From assembly GCA_004293445.1 (NCBI GenBank), contig RDYP01000023.1:1-42495 (forward strand): a stretch of 42,495 nt of DNA, read 5' to 3'. Source of the stretch: Verrucomicrobiota bacterium. GTDB lineage: Bacteria; Verrucomicrobiota; Verrucomicrobiia; Verrucomicrobiales; Akkermansiaceae. The notes beneath the pieces were generated by a model. The model was not told the DNA's origin. It did no database searches and saw nothing but the letters and a program-made list of their open reading frames with translations. Position 1 is the stretch's first letter. Every line of letters begins with the position of its first letter. Shown one piece after another: positions 33,749-42,438 of the stretch. Both the position numbers and the translations under genes were made by a program.

Positions 33749-36462
33749 CCGAGACCATGCCAAGTTTGATCCCAGAACAGTTGAGAGCACAGATCGACCG
33801 GTGGCGTGACCGCCGGGGATGGGAATCGGAACGCGTGTTCGCGGTCCGGACCGACTTCGACTATGCGGGGCCGGCGCAGATCACCTGCGATGGGCTGGCC
33901 GTGACCGTGGCCGACTGCCGCTCGGATCTGGAAGCGCGCGATCTTCTGCTGGGACTGAACTCCCAGGATGGTCATGGGCTCCTGATGTTGATGCGGACCG
34001 ATGAGGACCGGATCGGCGAGGACGTGCGCGCGCGCTTCGCTGGGAAGACCGTCCACACCCTTGATCCACGCGAGGTTCTGAAGGAGATCTATCAGGCAAC
34101 CGCCATCGACCCGAGAATCGCCAACGACGACTCGCTGCTCGACGCGCTGGTAATGTCCGGTGCGGCCGGCTCCGGTCGCAAGGCCCCGGGTGGCACGGTG
34201 GATCTGGACTTCGCGTGGAGCGTGATCCTGCGCCAGCCGGACCTGATGAACCAGCGGCCGGACTTGGTGGAGATCCTGCGTTGGAGCCTGGACGAGGATC
34301 GTTGGGCGGCGGTGCGGGCGCTGGACAGCGCCTTGGTGCCCTCGTTCTTCGATTGGGTCGCTGAACGAGCGGGCGAGGCCGCACGTTGTTTGGAAAGTCT
34401 CTTCACCACGGACCAGGCCAATCTCTATCTGCCACTCGGACTTGTCGCCGGTGATTTGTATCACGTGCGCTTGGACCATGCTGAAGGTGTGATCGGTGCC
34501 CGCACGCGGATGGAGAACTATTTGAACGGCAAATCTCTCAAACCGGCCGAGGCCGCGATGTGGAGCCATGCGGCCCGGGAGGTGCTGGACAAGCGGCCGC
34601 CCGAAGACTGCGACCGGATCTCGGTGCAAGTGGATGCTGTGCTCGAAGTCATCAAGGCGACACCGCTGGCCTCCGCCTTCCGCTACTCGAAGCAAGGATT
34701 CAAGAATCGTTGGCTGGGTTTTGCCGATGACATCGACCGCTTGGGGAAACGCAAGTGGGAAACAGGAAGCCGCGCCGTTTTCAACAGTCTCGCCCAACTG
34801 CACGACCACGCGCTGGCACGACTTCACATGCCTCGTCTCGCAAGGGCGGAAATGGCAGCACGATTGGCCGGCTATGAAGTGAGCTTCGCCCCTCAACGCC
34901 AGCGGGCGACCGGCCTGAGCGCCTCCGCCCGGGAGTTCGCCGCCAACGACTCCTTCGTCGACTGGGCGAGGTTCGAGCTCTCATGGGGCGATCCACTGCC
35001 CGAGGTGGCTGAGGTGTATTTCCGGTTGGTCAAGCGCATGGCCAAGGTTCGCATCGAAGCGCAAGTGGATTTCGGCGAGCGACTCTGCCACTGGCATGCA
35101 GATAACGAGGACGGCACCAAGGGTCTGATCCCGATCGAAAACATGGTCGCCCAATGTGTCGCGCCGCTCGCCCTGGAGCGCCCGGTGCTGCTGCTGGTGA
35201 TGGACGGCATGAATTTCCCAGCCTTCCACCAGTTGAGCCGCAGCCTCGAACGCGCCGGATGGGCGGCCCAGCGCAGAGTGGGGGATGAATTTCCAACGCG
35301 GGTCATGAGCCTGTTGCCCAGTGTGACCGAGCATTCGCGGTGGTCGCTGTTCTCCGGGAAGGTGCAGGCAGGAACGCGCAATACCGAGTTGGTCGCGTTC
35401 CGGGAAAACTCCGCGCTAGCCGATGTTCGCAGCAAGGGCAAGCCGCTTCTCTTCACGAAGAGTGACCTGGGTTCTGAAAACAGCTCCGCCCTGTCGATCA
35501 AGGTGCGGGATGCCCTCGCCGGCAGCGAACACCGGGTGGTGGCGGTAGTGATTAACGCCATCGACGATCAACTCAAAACAGGAGGTCAGCTTTCACTCGA
35601 TTGGAAGGTGCAGGATATCGGGATCCTTCCGGCCATCCTCGAAGCGGCAGACCAAGGGAAGCGCACGCTTGTGATCACGAGCGACCATGGCCACATCCCG
35701 GAGATGGAGAACACCAAGGCCATCGAACGCCAGTCGCAGGGGGAGGCCCGTTTCCGTCACGGCGAGGTCAGCGACGACGGCGAGCGGAAATTCTCCGGGA
35801 ATCGAATCGAGGCCGCGCTCGGGTCTCCGACGATCATCCTGCCGATCACGGAAGCGCTTCGCTATGGCCAGAAGGCTGCCGGTTACCACGGCGGGGCCTG
35901 TGACCTGGAGGCACTTATCCCTCTCGCTGTGTTCAGTGCGCCTAATGACGAGATCGATGGCTATGAAGTGATCGATTTGCCGCAGCCTGAATGGTGGAAC
36001 TGGAGCAGGGTCTTCCAGGGCGATGGTGTCGCCATGCCAGCGCCTGCTCAACCTCTCAAGACCAAGCCGAAGAAGAAGCCGATCACCAACGTCGATGAGC
36101 TGCCTTTGTTCGACGATGCTGCTGCGGTCAGTGCAGCCTCGCCCGCAGAGCCTTCGTGGCTCGAGGATTTCCTGAAGTCCGAGGTCTATGCTGAGCAGGA
36201 GCGTCTGCTAGGCCGGGCTGGACCTAACAAGGACCACATGAGGAAGGTGCTGTCCGCGCTCGATGCCAATGGCGACAAGCTGCTGATGGACGTCTTGGCC
36301 CAGGCGATCGGAGAGCAGTCGATCCGGATGCAGGGTGTCCTCTCACGGGTGGCCCGCTTCACCAATGTGGACAGCTATGAGATTCTCGAAATCGACAAGA
36401 AATCCTCGACGGTGCGCTTGAATCGCAAACTGCTCGCGAGCCAATTTCAACTCAAACTCTGA
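33745..36462 (+). CDS. pglZ: BREX type 2 PglZ (alkaline-phosphatase-fold protein)
   Basis: 905 residues. The N-terminal ~400 residues are mixed helical. The PglZ domain has VMD487-GMN at its first metal strand, SLLPSVTEHSR with the Thr/Ser expected at the nucleophile site, and TSD647-HGH with the metal-binding His pair. The C-terminal ~150 residues follow a Lys/Pro linker (KTKPKKKPITN) and form a helical, possibly winged-helix module. PglZ is the signature protein of all BREX types; its enzymatic target is unknown, with phosphatase-superfamily activity inferred from fold. It overlaps pglY by 4 bp and brxD by 1 bp (TGATG). Confidence 0.93.
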   Translation: MTETMPSLIPEQLRAQIDRWRDRRGWESERVFAVRTDFDYAGPAQITCDGLAVTVADCRSDLEARDLLLGLNSQDGHGLLMLMRTDEDRIGEDVRARFAGKTVHTLDPREVLKEIYQATAIDPRIANDDSLLDALVMSGAAGSGRKAPGGTVDLDFAWSVILRQPDLMNQRPDLVEILRWSLDEDRWAAVRALDSALVPSFFDWVAERAGEAARCLESLFTTDQANLYLPLGLVAGDLYHVRLDHAEGVIGARTRMENYLNGKSLKPAEAAMWSHAAREVLDKRPPEDCDRISVQVDAVLEVIKATPLASAFRYSKQGFKNRWLGFADDIDRLGKRKWETGSRAVFNSLAQLHDHALARLHMPRLARAEMAARLAGYEVSFAPQRQRATGLSASAREFAANDSFVDWARFELSWGDPLPEVAEVYFRLVKRMAKVRIEAQVDFGERLCHWHADNEDGTKGLIPIENMVAQCVAPLALERPVLLLVMDGMNFPAFHQLSRSLERAGWAAQRRVGDEFPTRVMSLLPSVTEHSRWSLFSGKVQAGTRNTELVAFRENSALADVRSKGKPLLFTKSDLGSENSSALSIKVRDALAGSEHRVVAVVINAIDDQLKTGGQLSLDWKVQDIGILPAILEAADQGKRTLVITSDHGHIPEMENTKAIERQSQGEARFRHGEVSDDGERKFSGNRIEAALGSPTIILPITEALRYGQKAAGYHGGACDLEALIPLAVFSAPNDEIDGYEVIDLPQPEWWNWSRVFQGDGVAMPAPAQPLKTKPKKKPITNVDELPLFDDAAAVSAASPAEPSWLEDFLKSEVYAEQERLLGRAGPNKDHMRKVLSALDANGDKLLMDVLAQAIGEQSIRMQGVLSRVARFTNVDSYEILEIDKKSSTVRLNRKLLASQFQLKL

Positions 36463-37781
36463 TGGATGCACCGGTAATCAGCGCACAGAAACGCAAGGAG
36501 ATCCTCGAGGCACTCCGCCGGGGCACTGTTCCTCGCCGTGGCCTGGAAGAACTTGCCGTCGGATTGCACGGCTTCGAGGCAACAGTCGACGAAATGCTCG
36601 ACCACGTGGAGGCCGGTAACGCTGCCTTCAAGGCCATTCGGGGTGACTACGGCTGCGGTAAGACCTTCTTCTCGCGCTGGATCCAGGAGCGTGGCAAACA
36701 ACGGAATTTCGCGGCGGCGGAGGTGCAGATCTCTGAGACTGAAACCCCGTTGCACCGGTTGGAGACCGTCTATCGGCGGCTCATTGAACGCCTGAACTTG
36801 TCGGGCACCCGGGAGGGGGCTTTTCGTGAAATTATCGACAGTTGGTTCTACGCGTTGGAGGAGGACGTGCTCGCCGCTGGCGCGACGTCAGACGCCGCTT
36901 TGCGAGAGGAGACCGACAAGCTGATGGAGAAGCGGCTTGGCGAGGTTGCCCGGACGGCCCCGGCGTTCTCCGCCGTGCTGCGCGCCTATCGCCGCGCGTT
37001 GGCGGATGGTGATACCGAGACGGCCGAGGGACTGATCGCGTGGCTTGGCGGCCAACCGAACGTGGCGGCCAAAGTGAAGCGTGCAGCAGGCATAAAGGGC
37101 GAGATCGACCACAAGAGCGCGCTGACGTTTCTGCAAGGACTTCTGACGGTCCTGCGGGACAGTGGCAACGGCGGGTTGGTGCTGGTGCTCGACGAGGTTG
37201 AGACCTTGCAACGGGTGCGCGGTGACGTGCGTGAGAAGAGCCTCAACGCGTTGCGGCAGTGGCTTGATGAACTGGACTCGGGGCGTTTCCCGGGATTGGT
37301 GCTCGTCATCACCGGAACTCCGATTTTTTTCGATGGCCCGCAGGGGATCAAGAAGTCGCAGCCGCTCGCGCAGCGCCTGGCGACGGAATTCCAACAGGAC
37401 AACCGCTTCGACAATCCGCGGGCACCACAGATCCGGCTGATGCCCTTCAAGCACGAGTCACTTGTGGAAATCGGGCAGAAGGTGAGAAGGATCTTTGTGT
37501 CTGGTCTGGCAGACGGTGACCGGGTGCTCGCGAAGGTGGACGATCAGGTCATTTCATCCCTGGCCACCGGCATCGCCGGTCGTCTTGGCGGTGATGTCGG
37601 CCTGGCACCGCGGATCTTCCTCAAGAAGCTCGTGACCGAATTGCTCGACGTGGTGGAGCTGCACCACGAGTTCAATCCTCACGAACATTACAAGCCGGTG
37701 ATCACCGGAGATGAACTCAATGATGCGGAGCGCTCGGCAATCGCAGCGGTGTCTCCGGATGAAATCCAACTCGATCTGTGA
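36462..37781 (+). CDS. brxD: BREX type 2 ATP-binding protein BrxD
   Basis: 439 residues. Walker A is G61-DYGCGKT, preceded by a GF.A.VDEMLDHVEAGNAAFK segment typical of the BrxD (DUF2791) group. Walker B is LVLVLDEVETL near residue 240, and an arginine-rich sensor-like GTPIFFDG strand follows. The C-terminus is helical with a possible winged helix. BrxD is found in BREX types 2 and 3 next to PglZ and a helicase; it is thought to be an AAA+-like motor or regulator. The start overlaps the pglZ stop by one base, and its own stop overlaps the next start as GTGA. Confidence 0.9.
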   Translation: MDAPVISAQKRKEILEALRRGTVPRRGLEELAVGLHGFEATVDEMLDHVEAGNAAFKAIRGDYGCGKTFFSRWIQERGKQRNFAAAEVQISETETPLHRLETVYRRLIERLNLSGTREGAFREIIDSWFYALEEDVLAAGATSDAALREETDKLMEKRLGEVARTAPAFSAVLRAYRRALADGDTETAEGLIAWLGGQPNVAAKVKRAAGIKGEIDHKSALTFLQGLLTVLRDSGNGGLVLVLDEVETLQRVRGDVREKSLNALRQWLDELDSGRFPGLVLVITGTPIFFDGPQGIKKSQPLAQRLATEFQQDNRFDNPRAPQIRLMPFKHESLVEIGQKVRRIFVSGLADGDRVLAKVDDQVISSLATGIAGRLGGDVGLAPRIFLKKLVTELLDVVELHHEFNPHEHYKPVITGDELNDAERSAIAAVSPDEIQLDL

Positions 37782-39868
37782 GTGAGCGCCCGTCAGACTC
37801 GTTTCATCCGCTCCTCCGCCACCACCTGGTCAACACCCTTGGCTGGCCGGGGCTGAGGCCACTGCAAGAACTGGCGGCCGCGCCGATTCTCGCTGGCGAG
37901 CACGCGCTGATCATCGCGCCGACTGCCGGCGGTAAGACCGAGGCCGCCGTTCTCCCCGCCATCTCCCGGCTCCTTACGGAGAACTGGGACGGCACCGCCA
38001 TCCTCTACCTGTGCCCGCTCAAGGCGCTGCTCAACAACCTGAACGAACGGCTGGAGACCTACTTCGGCATGGTCGGCTACGGAGTCGGACTCTGGCACGG
38101 GGATATTTCACCCGCGGACCGGAAGAAGATCGAAACCCACAAGCCGGCGTGCCTGCTGACAACGCCCGAGTCCTTGGAGGTGATGATGATTTCCAGCCGC
38201 CGGGAATTGCGGGAGCTGCTGGTCAACGTGAGGATTGTGGTCATCGACGAGATCCATGCCTTCGCCGGGGATGATCGCGGTCTGCACCTGCTCGCGGTCG
38301 TCGAACGGATCCAAAGACTGGCAGGCAGGCAGTTCCAGCGCATCGGCCTCTCGGCGACGGTGGGCAACCCGGACACCCTGATCGACTGGCTCGCGGGGCA
38401 CTGTGAAGGGGAGCGGCGCGTGGTGACGGTCGCAGCAGCCAGCGTCGAGGCAGATGTCCGTGTGGATTACGTCGCCAGCTTGGAGAACGCCGCCCACGTG
38501 ATCAGCAGGCTTCACGAAGGCGAGAAGAGGCTGGTCTTCTGTGACAGCAGACGGCGCGTCGAGGAGCTGGCCGTGATGCTGCGGGAACGGGGCATCAGCA
38601 CCTTCGTTTCCCACAGCTCGTTGAGCGCCGGGCAACGTCGCGAGGCCGAGGCCGCCTTCAGCACGGACTCGAACTGCGTCATCGTCGCGACCAGTACCCT
38701 CGAACTCGGTATCGACGTCGGGGACCTCGACCGCGTCATCCAGATTGACGCGCCCGGCACGGTGGCCTCCTTCCTTCAGCGCATCGGCCGCACCGGGCGG
38801 CGCCCGGGATCAACGCGTAACTGCCTGTTCTTGGCGACATCGGACAATGCACTTTTGCACGCGACGGCCCTGGTGGAGCTCTGGGAGAAGGGCTACGTCG
38901 AACCCATCGTGGCACCCCGAGATCCCTACCACCTCTTCGTGCAGCAACTCCTCGCACTGGCGCTCCAGACCGGTGGCATTCGGGCCGATGGCTGGCGGGA
39001 CTGGCTGGGGCGCTTCCCGGCCTTCGCGAACCTGCCTGCCGAAGAAGTCGCGAGCCTGATCCAGCACCTGATCGACTCGGAGATCCTGTTCTCGGACGGC
39101 GTATTGCTATCGATCGGCGACGAGGGTGAAAAGCGCTTCGGGCGTCGTCACTTCCTGGAACTGGTTTCTGTCTTCACCTCGCCGTCCTTGTTCGACGTGG
39201 TCCACGGCAGCAATAGCATTGGCATGGTGGACTGGTTGACCGTGGCCGTGGAAGAGGGTAAGGAAAGGAGGCCGCTGATCCTGAGCGGCCGGGCCTGGGA
39301 CATTCAGAATATCGACTTCCCCGGTCGGAAGCTCTTCGTAACTCCCAGCACCGCGAAAGGCCGCGCCCGCTGGTACGGGCAGGGACAAGGATTCTCTATC
39401 GAGATGGCCCGTTCCGTTCGGGAGGTACTGTTGTCAGATGCAAGTTCACCTCGTTGGTCCAACCGCTGCCGAATCCAGATCGACGTCCTCCGCGAGGAGT
39501 ATCGCGCCAGGGGCATCGAGAGTGCTGGCTGCGTCAGTGATCAGACAGAGAACCACGTGGTCTGGTGGAATTTCGCGGGCCGCTTTCTTAACGAGGCCTT
39601 CGCCTCCGTGCTGGACACCAGCGCCGGCATCGATGCCAAGTTCGACGACTTCAGCCTCAAGGTGCCTTACGAGACCGATGTCTCCGTGGTGATCAGCACG
39701 ATCCGGAGGATGCTCGCAGAGCCCGAAGTCTTGCAGCGCCTGCCCATCTCCAAGCGGTGGCTGGACGGGCTGAAGTTCTCGGACTGCCTGCCAGAACGGT
39801 TCGCCTTACGAGCCGCGCGGGGGCGCATCCGGGTTGACGGGGACGTGCTGAGAGGAATCGAGATCTAG
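37778..39868 (+). CDS. brxHI: BREX type 2 Lhr-like DEAD/DEAH helicase BrxHI
   Basis: 696 residues with a GTG start overlapping the brxD stop (GTGA). Motif I is A47-PTAGGKTEA, motif Ia YLCPLKALLNN, motif II D157-EIH, motif III SATVGN, motif IV VFCDSRRRVEE, motif V TSTLELGIDVGDLD and motif VI QRIGRTGRRPG. The C-terminal third corresponds to the Lhr-type extension. Lhr-like helicases translocate 3' to 5' on nucleic acid and close the BREX-2 operon. No clear terminator hairpin is visible in the 19 bp to the convergent gene that ends at 39888. Confidence 0.92.
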   Translation: MSERPSDSFHPLLRHHLVNTLGWPGLRPLQELAAAPILAGEHALIIAPTAGGKTEAAVLPAISRLLTENWDGTAILYLCPLKALLNNLNERLETYFGMVGYGVGLWHGDISPADRKKIETHKPACLLTTPESLEVMMISSRRELRELLVNVRIVVIDEIHAFAGDDRGLHLLAVVERIQRLAGRQFQRIGLSATVGNPDTLIDWLAGHCEGERRVVTVAAASVEADVRVDYVASLENAAHVISRLHEGEKRLVFCDSRRRVEELAVMLRERGISTFVSHSSLSAGQRREAEAAFSTDSNCVIVATSTLELGIDVGDLDRVIQIDAPGTVASFLQRIGRTGRRPGSTRNCLFLATSDNALLHATALVELWEKGYVEPIVAPRDPYHLFVQQLLALALQTGGIRADGWRDWLGRFPAFANLPAEEVASLIQHLIDSEILFSDGVLLSIGDEGEKRFGRRHFLELVSVFTSPSLFDVVHGSNSIGMVDWLTVAVEEGKERRPLILSGRAWDIQNIDFPGRKLFVTPSTAKGRARWYGQGQGFSIEMARSVREVLLSDASSPRWSNRCRIQIDVLREEYRARGIESAGCVSDQTENHVVWWNFAGRFLNEAFASVLDTSAGIDAKFDDFSLKVPYETDVSVVISTIRRMLAEPEVLQRLPISKRWLDGLKFSDCLPERFALRAARGRIRVDGDVLRGIEI

Positions 39869-39887
39869 TATTTATTCGATCCGAGCC

Positions 39888-40184
39888 TCAACCGAACTTC
39901 GTGGAGGCTTCCCAATTCCCGAGACACTCGCCGATCACCACCGTGTAGGTGAGGTTGCCGTGCTCCAGATCGACGTCGGGCAGGAATTCATCGTCAAAGT
40001 CCGAAAGCAATTTCTGGAGATCCTGCTCCCGGAGTCCGGAGCTTTTGAGGAGGATCACCGTGCCGGCGACACTGGCATTCGCCAGGTAGTGCAGATCGAT
40101 GGCGGCGACATCCTCGCCGTTCCGCTGGGCGAGGAAGCGTTCGGAGGATGTCGTGCGGAGCGTGCGTTTCCAAGAAATCGTCAT
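39888..40184 (-). CDS. Hypothetical protein (98 residues)
   Basis: Starts MTISWKRTLRTTSSE and ends ASTKFG. It is an acidic alpha/beta protein with a segment LREQDLQKLLSDFDDEFLPD and two hydrophobic strands (ASVAGTVILL, LTYTVVIG). There is no signal peptide or motif I can name. It is convergent with brxHI and lies 22 bp downstream of the DUF4236 gene, with which it may be transcribed. It probably belongs to the host or the island flank rather than to BREX. Confidence 0.55.
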   Translation of the reverse strand: MTISWKRTLRTTSSERFLAQRNGEDVAAIDLHYLANASVAGTVILLKSSGLREQDLQKLLSDFDDEFLPDVDLEHGNLTYTVVIGECLGNWEASTKFG

Positions 40185-40206
40185 GGGTCGGGAAGGGGAG
40201 TGGGAC

Positions 40207-40452
40207 TCAGGTCAGCGAGCGCGCGATCCATAGCGCGGTGGCGAGGCCCGCGGGGAGGGCGGCGATCAGAACGAGGCAGCCGCCACGGTAGCCGAGGCCA
40301 CTTCCCGGGACGCTGAGATTGGTGTAGCGCCGTCCACGGGCGCTGGTTCCGACGCGAAATCCACGGGTGCCCACCGAATAGCCCACGCCATTCTTGCTAA
40401 GATTGATCCGGAAGGGACCGATGTTGACGGATTTGCGGTAGTAAAAGCCCAT
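40207..40452 (-). CDS. DUF4236-family small membrane protein
   Basis: 81 residues. The first 50 match the DUF4236 pattern: MGFYYRKSVNIGPFRINLSK, NGVGYSVGTRGFRVG, then RGRRYTNLSVPGSGLGYRG. A transmembrane helix (CLVLIAALPAGLATALWIA) ends the protein. The family is widespread, often in integrated elements, and its function is not known. Its stop is 22 bp from the next gene. Confidence 0.8.
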   Translation of the reverse strand: MGFYYRKSVNIGPFRINLSKNGVGYSVGTRGFRVGTSARGRRYTNLSVPGSGLGYRGGCLVLIAALPAGLATALWIARSLT

Positions 40453-40537
40453 GGGTTTGAGGCAGGAAGGGCGGCAAGTTACGAACGGGTGTGGGACAAG
40501 CGCAGGGGGATGCTTGAGAATTTCTGAATTTTTCGAG

Positions 40538-40616
40538 TGGTAGGGGCGATGGGTGTCGAACCCACGTCCTCCCGCTTATAAGGCGGGCGCTCTCACCGGC
40601 TCTGAGCTACGCCCCC
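40538..40616 (-). tRNA. tRNA-Ile (anticodon UAU)
   Basis: The minus strand folds as a full cloverleaf. The acceptor stem is GGGGGCG/CGCCCCT (first pair G-U), the D arm GCTC/GAGC, the anticodon stem CCCGC/GCGGG with loop CTTATAA, the variable loop AGGAC and the T arm GTGGG-TTCGACA-CCCAT. The discriminator is A and CCA is encoded (40540-40538). The anticodon TAT reads AUA. Its 3' end faces the mobile-looking genes, the usual orientation for tRNA attachment sites. I found no second copy of the 3' end in the window. Confidence 0.9.
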
Positions 40617-40777
40617 GACTCGAAAGAGAAGGTGGGGACGTATTCGGCTGGTATGGCTGAGGAATCCGGCGGCGGCTGATCTTGGATTCATGGGTTCGCC
40701 AGAACTGGTTGGCAGATTGAGTCGAGGATCGGAAGCGGTTTCGTTCGAGGCACCCTGCGACGGGTTCAAAAGCCGGC

Positions 40778-40978
40778 TCACCCGATCTTCATCCGCTCGA
40801 TCGCCGAGGCCACGTCGCCCGCCCGGAACCGCACCGCCTTGCCCAGCTTGAAGTAGGGGATCAGGCCGGCCATTCGCCAGTTGTAGAGCTGGCGGCGGCA
40901 GATCTTGAGGTGGGCGGCGAGGTCTTGCTCGGTCATGAGGTCGAGTTCGGCGCGCGGCGAAGTAGGGTGCGGATCCAT
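40778..40978 (-). CDS. AlpA/excisionase-like HTH protein
   Basis: 66 residues from the ATG at 40978 (MDPHPTSPRAEL); the frame opens further up to 41053. The HTH_17 motif is clear: LMTEQDLAAHLKICRRQLYN, then WRMAGLIPYFKLGKAVRF, then DVASAIERM. Such proteins are recombination directionality factors or small regulators of integrative elements. It lies beside the tRNA but there is no integrase within the window. The 160 bp between it and the tRNA hold nothing I can identify. Confidence 0.72.
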   Translation of the reverse strand: MDPHPTSPRAELDLMTEQDLAAHLKICRRQLYNWRMAGLIPYFKLGKAVRFRAGDVASAIERMKIG

Positions 40979-41230
40979 GCCCCGTTTTGCCGTGTCAACT
41001 GGGGCTTCGGTAGGCAACTTGTTTTTTTGTAACTCATTGGCGATAGGTGACAAATGGTGACAAAATACATTCCCGTTCGTGCCCCAAATTGCTCCAATCC
41101 ATCTTGCCCCTCTGTGGCAGATACGGGCAATTTCAAGGACTCAAGAGAATACAAATGACTGGTAATCAGTGGGTTAACCACTTTCGTCTGCTATGAGATT
41201 TCCCGGCAGGAGCCGGATCTGACCCTAACC

Positions 41231-42290
41231 ATGAAAAGAAAACGACACCCACCAGAACAGATCGTCAAGAAGCTGCGGACGCATCGAGGAAGTCTGCCGC
41301 AAGCTGGAGATCAGCGTGGCGACCTACCATCACTGGAACAAGGAATACAGCGGAGCGAAGACGGAGACCGTCATGCGGCTCAAGGAGCTTGAGAAAGAGA
41401 ACGCCCGGCTCAAGAAGCTAGTGGCCGAGCAGGCGCTGGACATGGAAATGAACAAGGAGGTCAACCGGTGAAAGCGGTAAGCCCGGAGCGCCGCCGCGAG
41501 GCCGTCGGGCACTTGTGCCGGGTCTTCGAGGTGGGCGCACGCCAGGCCTGCCGGATGATCGGACAGCCGAGGAACACCCAACGATACGAACGAAAGCAGC
41601 CTATGAAGGACCGCTCCCTGCCCGCTGACATCCACCGCCTCGCGCGCAGCGAACCGCGGGCAGGCTAACGTGGGGATACCCGGTTGCTGCTCCGGGGGGT
41701 GGCAGGTCAATCAGAAGCGAGTACACCGTATCTGGAGGCAGGAAGGCCTCAAGGTGCCCGCACGTCCGGCCCGCAAGAGAGCCCGTGGCAGCGCGGAGAA
41801 CTCGATGCAGCGGCATGCCGCGACCCGCATCAACCAGGTCTGGACTTACGACTTCGTTCACGACCAGACCGATGACGGCGGGCGGTTGAAATGGCTGCCG
41901 ATTGTCGATGAACACAGCCGCGAGCTGCTGAGCATCGAAGTGGCGCGCTCGATCACCGCCGAGGACGTCGTGCGCGGCCTGGCGCGACTGGTCCGGGAAC
42001 GCGCCGTACCGGAGTTCATCCGATCCGACAACGGCCCCGAGTTCGTCGCCCGAGCGGTGAGGGGCTGGATCGAGGCGAAGGGGTTCAAGACTTGCTTCAT
42101 CGAGCCCGGCAGTCCCTGGCAGAACGCCTACATCGAGAGCTTCAACTCCCGCTTCCGCGACGAGTTCCTCAACCTCGAGGTCTTCGGCAGCCTGCTGGAG
42201 GTAAAAGTGCTGGGTGAGGAGCACCGCTACAAATACAACCACTAGCGACCGCACTCTTCCCTGGGTGATCTGACCCCGGTGGAGTTCGCG
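41231..42290 (+). pseudogene. Decayed IS3-family transposase (orfA and orfB)
   Basis: OrfA starts MKRKRHPPEQIVKKLR but loses a segment and its frame within about 15 codons. The rest continues in another frame from about 41285 (IEEVCRKLEISVATYHHW, leucine-rich KELEKENARLKKLVAEQ) to a TGA at 41469. OrfB begins with GTG at 41468 (GTGA overlap), breaks at 41668, resumes from 41670, and is cut by a TAG at 42243-42245. The conserved RPHSSLGDLTPVEFA continues past that stop. The DDE triad regions are intact (WTYDFVHDQ, IRSDNGPEF, AYIESFNSRFRDE). Three lesions mean it is inactive. Clear terminal inverted repeats were not found. Confidence 0.85.
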
Positions 42291-42293
42291 TTT

Positions 42294-42342
42294 CGCTGTC
42301 CTTCGCCACTTCGGCCTGCGACCTCTGTTTCGAAGGACAGCG
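42294..42342. repeat. 12-bp inverted repeat downstream of the IS remnant
   Basis: CGCTGTCCTTCG (42294-42305) and CGAAGGACAGCG (42331-42342) are perfect complements around a 25-nt loop. It lies just past the end of the degenerate orfB homology. It may be a terminator-like stem or part of a compound palindromic region with the next repeat. Confidence 0.55.
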
Positions 42343-42374
42343 CGAGCCAACCACAACTGCAACTCTCAAAGGAG

Positions 42375-42438
42375 CGGCGGATTCAAGCGGCCAGTGCAAC
42401 TCGCCTCCGCTCGTTGCACTGGCCGCTTGAATCCGCCG
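42375..42438. repeat. 26-bp perfect inverted repeat with 12-nt loop
   Basis: The arms at 42375-42400 and 42413-42438 are perfectly complementary (core GCCAGTGCAAC / GTTGCACTGGC), separated by TCGCCTCCGCTC. There is no T-run, so it is not an ordinary intrinsic terminator. Outside it, GCGAGCCA (42342-42349) is complementary to TGGCTCGC at the window end. Nested palindromes of this kind occur in MITE-like repeats and attC-like sites; the conserved attC core triplets are not all present. No gene is seen from 42291 to 42495. Confidence 0.7.

Noticed and set aside
40933..41181. 82-codon leftward frame between the excisionase gene and the IS remnant
   Set aside because: It overlaps the excisionase gene in another frame, has no motif, and its region looks like plain intergenic sequence.
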